A DNA stretch of 64,000 nucleotides from the NCBI RefSeq assembly GCF_003044275.1, contig NZ_PZPL01000001.1, positions 620,001-684,000 on the forward strand, in the 5' to 3' direction. This document shows positions 52,063 to 59,892 of the stretch, one piece after another (the first letter of the stretch is position 1; each line of letters starts with the position of its first letter). The DNA comes from Rathayibacter caricis DSM 15933. GTDB taxonomy: Bacteria; Actinomycetota; Actinomycetes; Actinomycetales; Microbacteriaceae. The notes below the pieces were generated by a model. It was not told where the DNA came from and ran no database searches. It worked only from the letters and a program-made list of their open reading frames with translations. Position numbers and translations under genes: made by a program.

Positions 52063-53052
52063 TCAGGAGCGCGAGGTCCACTCCAGCAGTCGCCCGAGCG
52101 GCCACGTCGTCACGATGCTCTCCTCGGGGACGCCGAGCCGCTCGGCGCGCTCGGCCCCGTAGTCGAGGAGCCCGAGCTGCCCCGGAGCGTGCGCGTCGCT
52201 GTCGATCGAGAACAGGCAGCCCGCCTCGATCGCCAGGGCGATGAGCTCGTCCGGCGGATCCTCCCGCTCGGGGCGGGAGTTGATCTCGACGGCGGTCCCG
52301 TGATCGGCGCAGGCCCGGAAGACGGCCCCCGCATCGAACTCCGACGGCGGCCGCGTGCCGCGCTCCCCGCTCACCAGCCGCCCGGTCACGTGTCCCAGCA
52401 CGTCCGTCCGCGGATCGGAGGCGGCGGCGACCAGTCGCGCGGTCATCTCGCGTCGCGGGGTCCGCAGCTTCGAGTGGGCGCTCGCCACGACCACGTCGAG
52501 GCGGTCGAGGAGCTCCGGCGTCTGATCGAGCGAGCCGTCCTCGAGCACGTCCACCTCGATCCCGCTGAGCAGCCGGAGCGAGCCCGTCTCGAGGGTCGCC
52601 AGGTGCGCGAGCTGCTCCTCGAGCCGCTCCGCACTCAGACCGTGCGCGACGCGCAGGCGCGGCGAGTGGTCGGTGAGAGCGAGATACTCGTGACCCAGCG
52701 CGAGAGCGGCGTCCGCCATCGCGGCGATCGGAGTCGCTCCGTCCGACCACTCGCTGTGGCTGTGCAGATCGCCGCGCAGCCGGGCGCGGAGAGCGCTGGT
52801 CGGCAGGGGGCTGCTGCCGCGCAGGTCGGCCAGGTAGTCCGGCACCCGCCCGTCGCGGGCCTGGCTGATCACGGTGAAGGTCGTGTCGCCGATGCCCGCG
52901 GCGCGACGCACGGCACCGAGGTCCTCGCGCTCCGCCGCAGGCAAGCCCTCGAGCACCGCGATCGCCTTGCGGAACGCCTTCGCGCGGTACTTCGACGCGC
53001 GCTCGCGCTCGAGCAGTGTCGCGATCTCCTGCAGCGCCGCGATCGGATCCAT
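52063..53052 (-). CDS. PHP-domain metal-dependent phosphoesterase (PolX C-terminal type)
   Basis: A 329-residue protein with an N-terminal helix-hairpin-helix region (residues about 1-75; LEGLPAAEREDLGAVRRAAGIG is helical) followed by a PHP domain: GDLHSHSEWSDG (His97, His99), LALTDHSPRL, SGIEVDVLEDG, VVVASAHSKL, GHVTGRL, and IDSDAHAPGQLG. These are metal ligands of PHP phosphoesterases, as in bacterial PolX. A stand-alone PHP with an HhH could act on DNA ends or on a small phosphoester. Confidence 0.87.
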   Translation of the reverse strand: MDPIAALQEIATLLERERASKYRAKAFRKAIAVLEGLPAAEREDLGAVRRAAGIGDTTFTVISQARDGRVPDYLADLRGSSPLPTSALRARLRGDLHSHSEWSDGATPIAAMADAALALGHEYLALTDHSPRLRVAHGLSAERLEEQLAHLATLETGSLRLLSGIEVDVLEDGSLDQTPELLDRLDVVVASAHSKLRTPRREMTARLVAAASDPRTDVLGHVTGRLVSGERGTRPPSEFDAGAVFRACADHGTAVEINSRPEREDPPDELIALAIEAGCLFSIDSDAHAPGQLGLLDYGAERAERLGVPEESIVTTWPLGRLLEWTSRS

Positions 53053-53084
53053 GACCCCGGTCTACCAGAGACCGGAGCCGCCGC

Positions 53085-53849
53085 TCACCCCCTCCGCTCC
53101 ACGAGCGCCTGCAGGGCGTCGCGCACGAACCGGGCGCCCTCGACGCCTCCGTAGTGCACCGCGAAGCGCTCGTCGGCGACGTACATCCCGCCGAGCCCGA
53201 GCAGGTACTCGTCGCTCGGCCCGCCGTCGGCGCCGCGCGGAGTGCCGGGGATCCCCGCCAGCCACGCGCGGTGCCGCTCGGCGAGGGCGAGCGCCCGGGC
53301 GCCGGAGGGATCCGCTCCGCTCGAGGCGGCGGCGATCCAGTCGGCCGCGAGGTCCTGCTGCGCGAGCGTCCACCGCTCCTTCTCCTCCGCGCTCATCGAC
53401 CGCCACCAGCGGTCGCCCTCGGCGTACGCCGGCGCACCCCAGCGGCGCTCCACCTCCTCGCGGTACTCCGCGTGGTCGAAACCGTCGAACATCTCCTCGG
53501 CCATCGGCCCGTTCCCTTCTCTCATCGTCGTGATGGTGCGGCGGACGGCCGCGATACGACGGCGCAGGCGCCGCTGCTCGTCCTCGAGCACGTCAACGTG
53601 CCGTTCGAGGGCGGTGATCGGCTCGGTGTCTCGGCGCAGGATCCGCCCGATCTCAGCGAGCCCCAGGCCGAGGTCGCGCAGCAGCAGGATCCGCTGCAGC
53701 GTCACGAGCGCCGCGGCGTCGTAGTAGCGGGTGCCGCCGGCCCCCACCCGGCTGGGCGCGAGCAGGCCCACGGCCCCGTAGTGCCGCAGCGTCCGGCTCG
53801 TCGTCCCCGCGAGCCGCGCCACCTCCTGCACCGACCACTCCTGCTCCAC
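53085..53849 (-). CDS. MerR-family regulator with TipAS-type ligand domain
   Basis: A 254-residue regulator: winged HTH EWSVQEVARLAGTTSRTLRHY at residues about 3-72, a coiled-coil linker, and a C-terminal domain (EEMFDGFDHAEYREEVERRW, WIAAASSGADP) of the TipAS type, which in Streptomyces TipAL binds thiopeptides and other drugs. The GTG at 53849 was chosen because AGGGAGGAGGG precedes it ideally; an upstream GTG at 53867 lies within that site. An operator-like TTGACG-CTG-CGTCAA lies 50 bp upstream. Confidence 0.87.
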   Translation of the reverse strand: MEQEWSVQEVARLAGTTSRTLRHYGAVGLLAPSRVGAGGTRYYDAAALVTLQRILLLRDLGLGLAEIGRILRRDTEPITALERHVDVLEDEQRRLRRRIAAVRRTITTMREGNGPMAEEMFDGFDHAEYREEVERRWGAPAYAEGDRWWRSMSAEEKERWTLAQQDLAADWIAAASSGADPSGARALALAERHRAWLAGIPGTPRGADGGPSDEYLLGLGGMYVADERFAVHYGGVEGARFVRDALQALVERRG

Positions 53850-53898
53850 GACGCCCTCCTCCCTCACCGCGATCCGTCGACAGGAGCGACCGTACGGC

Positions 53899-53913
53899 TT
53901 GACGCTGCGTCAA
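53899..53913. promoter_or_regulatory. MerR operator candidate TTGACGCTGCGTCAA
   Basis: A perfect 6+3+6 inverted repeat starting with a -35-like TTGAC, in the promoter region of the MerR-TipAS gene, as expected for MerR-type autoregulated promoters. Confidence 0.65.
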
Positions 53914-53990
53914 CCGCAAGGCCCGCATTCGGCCGAGCCGGGAGCGACGAGCCTTCGGAATCGCTGAGCACTCTTGCCGCGTGCGCAAAA

Positions 53991-54030
53991 CGCGATATAT
54001 CGTGACTCTCACCACTCGCGATATATCGCG
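53991..54030. promoter_or_regulatory. Two CGCGATATATCG(C/T)G boxes upstream of the DUF4097-padR operon
   Basis: CGCGATATATCGTG (53991-54004) and the perfect 14-bp palindrome CGCGATATATCGCG (54017-54030) lie 26 bp apart, start to start, 49-88 bp before the DUF4097 start. AT-rich boxes in such GC-rich DNA stand out and most likely are binding sites of the PadR regulator encoded in the operon. Confidence 0.75.
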
Positions 54031-54078
54031 TCACACGCATCCGCTCCACTCCGGGGCGAGAAGAAGAAGGAGGACAGC

Positions 54079-54993
54079 ATGTCGCTCGAGAAATGGCTCG
54101 TGCAGGCGGGCGAATCGAAGGTCATCGACCTCGATGTCGTCCGCTCCGTCAAGATCGCCCTGGTCGGAGGTCAGATCGACGTCATCGCGCACGACGAGCC
54201 GACCGCCCGCGTCGAGGTCCACAGCGTCGGCGGACGCCCGCTCAAGGTCTCGATGGACGGCGACCGCCTCGAGATCGACCACATCCAGCTGCGCTGGGAC
54301 TCGATCGTGGAGGTCGTGAAGGGCCTCGGCCGCCGCGGCGACCGCGCCGATGTGAGCCTCCTGGTCCCCCGCGGTGTCGCGCTCAAGTTCGACACCGTCT
54401 CGGCCGACGGCCTCGTCTCGGGCCTGCACAGCGACGCCCGCGTCTCGACCGTCGGCGGCGACGTCGTGATCGACGGCCTGCACGGCGACATCGACGTGAA
54501 CACCGTCCACGGCGAGCTCTCGGTGCGCAACCACACCGGCCGAGTCGCCGCGCACACCGTCTCGGGCGACGTCACCGCCGCCGGCGCCCTCACCCGCTTC
54601 ACGGTGGACGGCGTCTCGGGCAGCGTCTTCGTCGACGCCGAGGGAACCCCCGACGAGATCCAGGCCAACACCGTCAGCGGCGACCTCACCGTCCGCATCG
54701 ACGAGGGCCTCGGCGCGCGCTACCGCATCAACACCGTCTCGGGCACCCTGCAGCTCGACGGCTCGGTCGTGCGCGGCACGTTCGGCCGCGGCTACACCTC
54801 GACCACCGGATCCCTCGACTCGAAGTGGGTCGACATCGCCGCCAACTCGGTGACCGGCGACGTCGTCGTCGTGCGCCGCAGCACCGCGGGAGCATCCGCC
54901 CCCGCCTCCGTCGGCGAGAGCGCCGGCTGGGGCTCGCCCGACGCCGGTTCGTCGACCGACGACCAGCGCCCGATGGACGGAGGCGCGCTGTGA
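54079..54993 (+). CDS. DUF4097-family beta-helix protein
   Basis: A 304-residue protein built of repeating short beta-strands with V-S-G-D turns (HTVSGDVTAAGAL, NTVSGDLTVRIDE, NTVSGTLQLDG), the pattern of DUF4097 beta-strand repeat proteins, predicted to be a right-handed beta-helix. No signal peptide or membrane helix, so cytoplasmic. GAAGGAGGA lies just before the ATG; earlier in-frame codons lack such a site. Its stop overlaps the GTG of a PadR regulator (GTGA), a pairing repeated in many actinobacteria. Confidence 0.87.
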   Translation: MSLEKWLVQAGESKVIDLDVVRSVKIALVGGQIDVIAHDEPTARVEVHSVGGRPLKVSMDGDRLEIDHIQLRWDSIVEVVKGLGRRGDRADVSLLVPRGVALKFDTVSADGLVSGLHSDARVSTVGGDVVIDGLHGDIDVNTVHGELSVRNHTGRVAAHTVSGDVTAAGALTRFTVDGVSGSVFVDAEGTPDEIQANTVSGDLTVRIDEGLGARYRINTVSGTLQLDGSVVRGTFGRGYTSTTGSLDSKWVDIAANSVTGDVVVVRRSTAGASAPASVGESAGWGSPDAGSSTDDQRPMDGGAL

Positions 54994-55667
54994 GCCCCGT
55001 CTTCGCGCATGGACGCCTGCGCCTCTACCTGCTCAGCCTCCTCGCCGAGGCGCCCAAGCACGGCTACGAGCTAATCCAGGCCCTCAGCGACCGCTTCGGC
55101 GGCACCTACGCTCCGAGCGCCGGCACGGTCTACCCGCGCCTCGCGAAGCTCGAGGAGGAGGGGCTCGTCACCAAGGAGGCCGACGGCCGCAAGACCGTCT
55201 ACTCGATCACCGACGAGGGCCGCGCCGAGCTCGCGAACCGCGCCACCGATCTGGGCGACATCGAGGACGAGCTGACGGATTCGGTCCGCCGCCTCGCCGA
55301 CGAGGTCCGCCTGGGCGTCGCGGAGGCGATGAAGAGCCTCCGCGCCGACCTCGCCAGCGCGGCCCGCGACGCACGCGGGGATCGCGGCGACCGCACCCCC
55401 GAGCACTCGGCCGAGCAGCCCCCGCGCACGCAGGACGAGCCCGCCGCCGCGCCCGCTCAGGAGTCGACCCCCGCGCCGACCGACGCGCGCACCGCCTCCC
55501 GCCTCGCCCTGCGCGACGCGGAGGTGCTGCTCACCGAGTTCCGCGACGAGCTGCGGGCCGAGCTCCGCACCGCCGCCTCGCAGGGCTCCGTCACGCCGGC
55601 CAGCGTGGACGCGCTGCGGTCGGCCCTCGAGCAGGCCCGCGCCTCCGTCCGCTCGACCCTGAACTGA
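54990..55667 (+). CDS. PadR-family transcriptional regulator
   Basis: A 225-residue regulator: winged HTH at residues about 8-80 (YLLSLLAEAPKHGYELIQ, SAGTVYPRLAKLEEEGLV) then a long charged, helical C-terminal region with a Pro/Ala-rich linker (residues about 135-165). It probably represses its own operon through the two CGCGATATATCG boxes upstream. Translationally coupled with the DUF4097 gene. Confidence 0.9.
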   Translation: MSPVFAHGRLRLYLLSLLAEAPKHGYELIQALSDRFGGTYAPSAGTVYPRLAKLEEEGLVTKEADGRKTVYSITDEGRAELANRATDLGDIEDELTDSVRRLADEVRLGVAEAMKSLRADLASAARDARGDRGDRTPEHSAEQPPRTQDEPAAAPAQESTPAPTDARTASRLALRDAEVLLTEFRDELRAELRTAASQGSVTPASVDALRSALEQARASVRSTLN

Positions 55668-55692
55668 CACCGGGACGACCCGCAAGACACCG

Positions 55693-55732
55693 CTGAAGGG
55701 CGGGGAACCCGTGAGGGATCCCCGCCCTTCAG
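55693..55732. terminator. Bidirectional terminator
   Basis: CTGAAGGGCGGGGA (55693-55706) pairs with TCCCCGCCCTTCAG (55719-55732), a 14-bp stem between the convergent padR and membrane-protein genes. Confidence 0.8.
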
Positions 55733-55738
55733 CACGTC

Positions 55739-56467
55739 TCAGTCGTCGAGCCGCGCCCGCTCGAGCGGATCCGGCGAGAAGCGTCCGCGCGGGATCCGCG
55801 AGCGCACGAGCATCCCGAGGCCGATCAGCGCGGCCGCCGAGCCCATCACGATGCCGCTCACGGCGTCGATCCGCCCCTGCGATTCCGCGTGCACCAGGCT
55901 CAGCAGCGCCGTCTGCGCGAGCACCAGCAGCACGAGGGCGGCCGCGATGTTCGCCAGGCGCGCGGCCTCGAGCAGCAGGGCCCGCTGCCGCCGGGCCGTG
56001 ATCGTCCCGACGATCGCGAACGTCAGCTCGGTCAGCGCGATGACCGCCAGGGCGAGCGCGATCGGCTGCGGGAACGTCGCCTCGGGCGAGTCGTCGACGA
56101 ACTCCCACGCGGAGGCCGACGTGTAGAGGACAGCGCTGATCGCGATCATCCGCCCGATCACCCGGTAGAGCCGTCGCTGCACGGCGAAGTCGACCCGCAC
56201 GCCGCGCCGGGAGTGGTGCGCCCGGAAGACGAGCACCCGCGAGACGGCGACCGCGGCCGTGACGAGCACGTTCGCGAAGAGGAACAGCGACGGGGCGGCG
56301 ACCGTGAGGGCGATCTTGCCCAGGACGACCAGGATGCTGATCGGCACGCCGAGCCCGATGAGCAGGACACCGCGCTCGTAGGTGTCGCCGACCGCCGAGC
56401 GCAGGCGGTCGGCGGGGGTCGGCACGACGACCGCGGTCGTCTCGGGCAGTGCCTCCGGGCCCGTCAT
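55739..56467 (-). CDS. Multi-pass membrane protein, unknown
   Basis: A 242-residue protein with about six hydrophobic segments (for example VLLIGLGVPISILVVLGKIA, ALALAVIALTELTFAIVGTI, AALVLLVLAQTALLSLVHA) and a cytoplasmic-looking basic loop HHSRRGVRVD. Not assigned to a family. GGAGGAGG precedes the ATG. It is downstream of the CPA1 antiporter gene by 68 bp on the same strand and may be cotranscribed. Confidence 0.7.
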   Translation of the reverse strand: MTGPEALPETTAVVVPTPADRLRSAVGDTYERGVLLIGLGVPISILVVLGKIALTVAAPSLFLFANVLVTAAVAVSRVLVFRAHHSRRGVRVDFAVQRRLYRVIGRMIAISAVLYTSASAWEFVDDSPEATFPQPIALALAVIALTELTFAIVGTITARRQRALLLEAARLANIAAALVLLVLAQTALLSLVHAESQGRIDAVSGIVMGSAAALIGLGMLVRSRIPRGRFSPDPLERARLDD

Positions 56468-56535
56468 GCTCCTCCTCCGCGTCCGCACGCGCGGGACACC
56501 CCATTCTCCGCCCTCGAACGCGCCAAAAGGCGCGC

Positions 56536-58107
56536 CTACTCCCGCCCCACCGCCAGCGCCTCCTCCTCGACGTCGAGGAACGCGAGCGCGCTCACCACGG
56601 CGGGCTCCTGGTAGCGCCCCTCGGCGCGCGCCCGCAGCACCGCCTCCCGCTCGGCGGCGATCATCACGCGCCGGAGCCGGTTGTACGAGTGGGTCAGCGG
56701 CTCCGAGTCCTCGGCCGCCGGCGGGTTCTCGAGCGCGTCCGCGAGGAACGTGGCGTTCCGCCGCAGCCGGTCGAGCACCCGCTCCTCCACTCCGTCCTGC
56801 GGCTCCTCGTCGAGCCGGGCCAGGCCGGCCGTCTGCGCCTCGGCGAGCAGCATCTGCTTCTCGACGTGCTCCTGCATGTCGTTGGGCGGCGGCAGCTTCA
56901 GCACGCGGATGAGGCTCGGCAGCGCGAGCCCCTCGACGAGCGTGCCGGCCACCACCACGAAGGCGAGGAACTGCAGGAACTCCCGCTGCGGCGTCTCCTC
57001 GGGCAGGAGGAACGCGGCGGCCAGCGTGACGACGCCGCGGATCCCCGCGAACGAGACGCCGATCGCCGTCGGCCAGGTCCAGCCGCGCTGCTGCAGCCGC
57101 CGGGGACCGTGCCGGTAGAGCACGGTCGTCATGATCATCCACAGCACGCGGCTGCCCATCAGCGTCGCGAGCAGGGCCGCGCTGATGCCCACGGTCTGCC
57201 AGAGCCCGATCCCGGAGTCGGCGGTCGCCTCGACGACCGACGCGAGACTCAGCCCGATGAAGAGGAACACCGCGTTCTCGAGCAGGAACTGGATCGTGCG
57301 CCAGTTCAGCGACTCCGCGATGCGCGCCTGCGCCGACTGGATCACCGGCGCCCGGAAGCCCAGGTAGAGCCCGGCGACCACGACCGCGAGCACCCCCGAG
57401 CCGTGCAGCAGCTGCGCCGGGATGAAGGCGAGGTACGGAGTCACGAGCGACAGGCTGGTGTCGAGCACCGAGGACTGCACCTGCTTGCGCACGGCCCCCA
57501 GCACCACGGCGACGACGATGCCCACGCCTCCGCCGACGACCACGGCGAGCACGAAGTCGAGGGCGACGCCGCCCGGAGTGACGGTGCTGGCCAGCGCCAG
57601 GATCGACGCATTCAGCGCCACGAGCGCGGTCGCGTCGTTGAGCAGGCTCTCGCCCTCCAGCACCGTGAGCATCCGGCGCGGCAGGCGGAGCCGTCCGGCG
57701 ATCGCGGTGACCGCCACCGCGTCGGTCGGAGCGACGATCGCCCCGAACGCGAGGGCCGCGGCGATCGAGATCGCGGGCACGACCGCCCAGGCCACCGCCC
57801 CCACCACGAGCACCGTGAAGACGACCAGGCCGACCGAGAGCAGCAGGATGCTGTCGCCGCGCGCCCGGACGTCGAGCACGGAGGTGCGGATCGCCGCCGC
57901 GTAGAGCAGCGGCGGCAGGATCCCGAACAGCACCACGTCGGGCTCGACCACGACCTCGGGGATCCCGGGCACGAACGAGGCGAGCGCGCCCACCGCCACG
58001 AGGGCGACGGGCGCCGACCAGTTGACCCGGCCCGAGAGCCCGGTCACCAGGACGGTGACGACGACGAACGAGACGATCCAGACGATCGCGACGACCGGCT
58101 CCTCCAC
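56536..58107 (-). CDS. CPA1-family Na+/H+ antiporter
   Basis: A 523-residue antiporter with about 12 transmembrane helices in residues 1-420 and a cytoplasmic tail. FGAIVAPTDAVAVTAI, LEGESLLNDATALVA (the catalytic ND motif) and GIRGVVTLAAAFLLP are typical of the NhaP/NHE family. It exchanges Na+ (or K+) for H+ for pH and ion homeostasis. The GTG start has GGGGAGGGG about six bases upstream. Confidence 0.92.
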   Translation of the reverse strand: MEEPVVAIVWIVSFVVVTVLVTGLSGRVNWSAPVALVAVGALASFVPGIPEVVVEPDVVLFGILPPLLYAAAIRTSVLDVRARGDSILLLSVGLVVFTVLVVGAVAWAVVPAISIAAALAFGAIVAPTDAVAVTAIAGRLRLPRRMLTVLEGESLLNDATALVALNASILALASTVTPGGVALDFVLAVVVGGGVGIVVAVVLGAVRKQVQSSVLDTSLSLVTPYLAFIPAQLLHGSGVLAVVVAGLYLGFRAPVIQSAQARIAESLNWRTIQFLLENAVFLFIGLSLASVVEATADSGIGLWQTVGISAALLATLMGSRVLWMIMTTVLYRHGPRRLQQRGWTWPTAIGVSFAGIRGVVTLAAAFLLPEETPQREFLQFLAFVVVAGTLVEGLALPSLIRVLKLPPPNDMQEHVEKQMLLAEAQTAGLARLDEEPQDGVEERVLDRLRRNATFLADALENPPAAEDSEPLTHSYNRLRRVMIAAEREAVLRARAEGRYQEPAVVSALAFLDVEEEALAVGRE

Positions 58108-58205
58108 AGGGCCCCTCCCCGGGGCGCGGACGGCGCGCCTCCGGGCACCATCATGGCGCGCGGAGCGGACCCGCGGAGGAGCGCCCGAGGATCAGCCGAG
58201 CCGCC

Positions 58206-59198
58206 TCAGCGCTGCGCGTCGTGCACGTCGCGCGCCTTCATCACCCGCGCCGAGTCGACCGGGTTCATGCCGAGCACGATCTTGCCGCGCGAGTGCCGCT
58301 TCTCGAGGTCGTCGAACGCGTCCTGCACGAAGCCGTAGGGGTAGAAGCCCGAGACGAGCACGCGCAGCTTCTGCGCGGCGACGAGGCCGACCAGCTCGCC
58401 GAGGATCTCGGTGTCCTGCGCCGCCGTCTCGGCGTCGGGCCAGACGGCGCGGAGCTCGATCTCCTTGCGGTCGTCGCTCGAGTGGTACCGGCTGCCCTCG
58501 ATGCCCAGCGACGCGGCGAGCTCGTCGTTGCCGCCGAAGTTGTCCAGGAACGCCGTGACGCCTCCCGGGGCGGCCTCGCGGATGCGCTCGGCGATGCCGT
58601 CGCCGTACACGATCGGCTTCACTCCGATCTGGCGGAGGTAGTCGAAGTTGCGCTCGCCGCACGTGCCGATGACGGTCGCCCCGCGCAGCTTCGCGAGCTG
58701 GATCTCGAGACTGCCGACCCCGCCCGCCGCGGCCGAGACGACCACGGTGTCGCCCGCGGCGACGTGCACCGCCTCGAGCGCGCGCCAGGCGGTCACGCCG
58801 GCGAGGAACAGCGCGCCGCCGACCTCCCAGCTGACCGAGGCGGGCTTGGGCACGAGGTTCTCGCGCGGCACGACCACGTGGGTGGCGTGCGAGCCCACGA
58901 GCGCGTGACCGACCACGTCGCTCTTGAGCTTGAGGTCGGTGACCCCCTCGCCCAGGCCCACGACGACGCCGGCGAGATCGGTGCCCTGGCGCATGGGGAA
59001 GACCGCGGAGTGGTCGGAGTCGAAGCGGCCCTCGCGGATGAACGCCTCCATGTGGTTCACGCCCGCGGCGAGCACCTCGACGAGCACCTCGCCCCGGCCG
59101 GGCACCGGCCTCTCGACCTCCGCGACCTCGAGCACGTCGGTACCGCCGAAGCGGGAGTACTGGACCACACGGGCGGAGTCGGAGCGGAGACGGTTCAT
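58206..59198 (-). CDS. NADPH:quinone oxidoreductase-like protein (MDR family)
   Basis: A 330-residue zinc-free medium-chain reductase: FGGTDVLEVAEVERPVPG, GTDLAGVVVGLGEGVTDL, the cofactor motif VSAAAGGVGSLEIQLAKL and VVYGDGIAERIRE. It reduces quinones or enones. Divergent from an OhrR-like MarR gene 137 bp away, with a 17-bp palindrome between; hence probably induced by oxidative or electrophile stress. The ATG at 59198 is taken because it directly precedes the domain; AGGA lies about nine bases before it. Confidence 0.88.
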   Translation of the reverse strand: MNRLRSDSARVVQYSRFGGTDVLEVAEVERPVPGRGEVLVEVLAAGVNHMEAFIREGRFDSDHSAVFPMRQGTDLAGVVVGLGEGVTDLKLKSDVVGHALVGSHATHVVVPRENLVPKPASVSWEVGGALFLAGVTAWRALEAVHVAAGDTVVVSAAAGGVGSLEIQLAKLRGATVIGTCGERNFDYLRQIGVKPIVYGDGIAERIREAAPGGVTAFLDNFGGNDELAASLGIEGSRYHSSDDRKEIELRAVWPDAETAAQDTEILGELVGLVAAQKLRVLVSGFYPYGFVQDAFDDLEKRHSRGKIVLGMNPVDSARVMKARDVHDAQR

Positions 59199-59294
59199 GG
59201 GCTCATCCTGTTCCTCCCCGCACGAGAACCGGTGACCCCCGAACGGGGACGTGCGCCTCGTGGCCACCCGGATGGGCCGCGCGAATCCGTGAGG

Positions 59295-59311
59295 GCACGA
59301 ATCATTCGTGC
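59295..59311. promoter_or_regulatory. OhrR/MarR operator candidate GCACGAATCATTCGTGC
   Basis: A perfect 17-bp palindrome (8+1+8), 24 bp upstream of the MarR-family gene and 96 bp upstream of the divergent quinone reductase gene. Size and symmetry fit a MarR dimer site. Confidence 0.75.
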
Positions 59312-59335
59312 TGCGACGAGTGGCAGGATGAGCGG

Positions 59336-59770
59336 GTGGAACCGGACCCGCTCGCCCTGCAGAACCAGGTGTGCTTCTCGCTCGCCGTCGCCGCGCGCAC
59401 CGTCATCGGCCTCTACCGCCCGGTCCTGGAGCCGATGGGCCTCACGCATCCGCAGTACCTCGTCCTGCTCGCCCTCTGGGAGCGCAGCCCCCGCTCGCTC
59501 GGCGACCTCGGCGACGCGCTGCACCTCGAGCCCGCCACCCTCAGCCCCCTGGTGAAGCGGCTGGAGGCGAACGGCCACGTCACCCGGACCCGCAGCACGG
59601 AGGACGAGCGCCGCCTCGACGTCGCGCTCACCCCGTCCGGGGCGGCGCTGCGCGAGGAGGCACTGCAGGTGCCTCCGCAGATCGTCGAGCGCCTCGATCT
59701 GCCCCTCGACGACCTCGTCGCGATCCGCGACTCCCTCACCCGCCTCATCGGAGCGGCGTCCCGCCCCTGA
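59336..59770 (+). CDS. MarR-family regulator, OhrR-like
   Basis: A 144-residue winged-helix regulator. The N-terminal QVCFSLAVAARTVIGLYRP and GLTHPQYLVLLALWE closely follow OhrR, including a Cys at residue 13 in the position of the peroxide-sensing Cys (Cys15 in B. subtilis OhrR). Wing residues STEDERRLDVALT fit MarR. It probably represses itself and the divergent quinone oxidoreductase until oxidised by organic hydroperoxides or quinones. No ohr gene is adjacent. Confidence 0.88.
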   Translation: MEPDPLALQNQVCFSLAVAARTVIGLYRPVLEPMGLTHPQYLVLLALWERSPRSLGDLGDALHLEPATLSPLVKRLEANGHVTRTRSTEDERRLDVALTPSGAALREEALQVPPQIVERLDLPLDDLVAIRDSLTRLIGAASRP

Positions 59771-59892
59771 GGCCTGGCCGACGCCCGCCTGGCCCCTGGC
59801 CGACGACTGTCGGAAAATCCCCGGTCACAGCGACGGATCAGCCCGCTCACGGCTGCACTCCCGACGGCTTGACTCGCCTTGCGCACGGAGTA

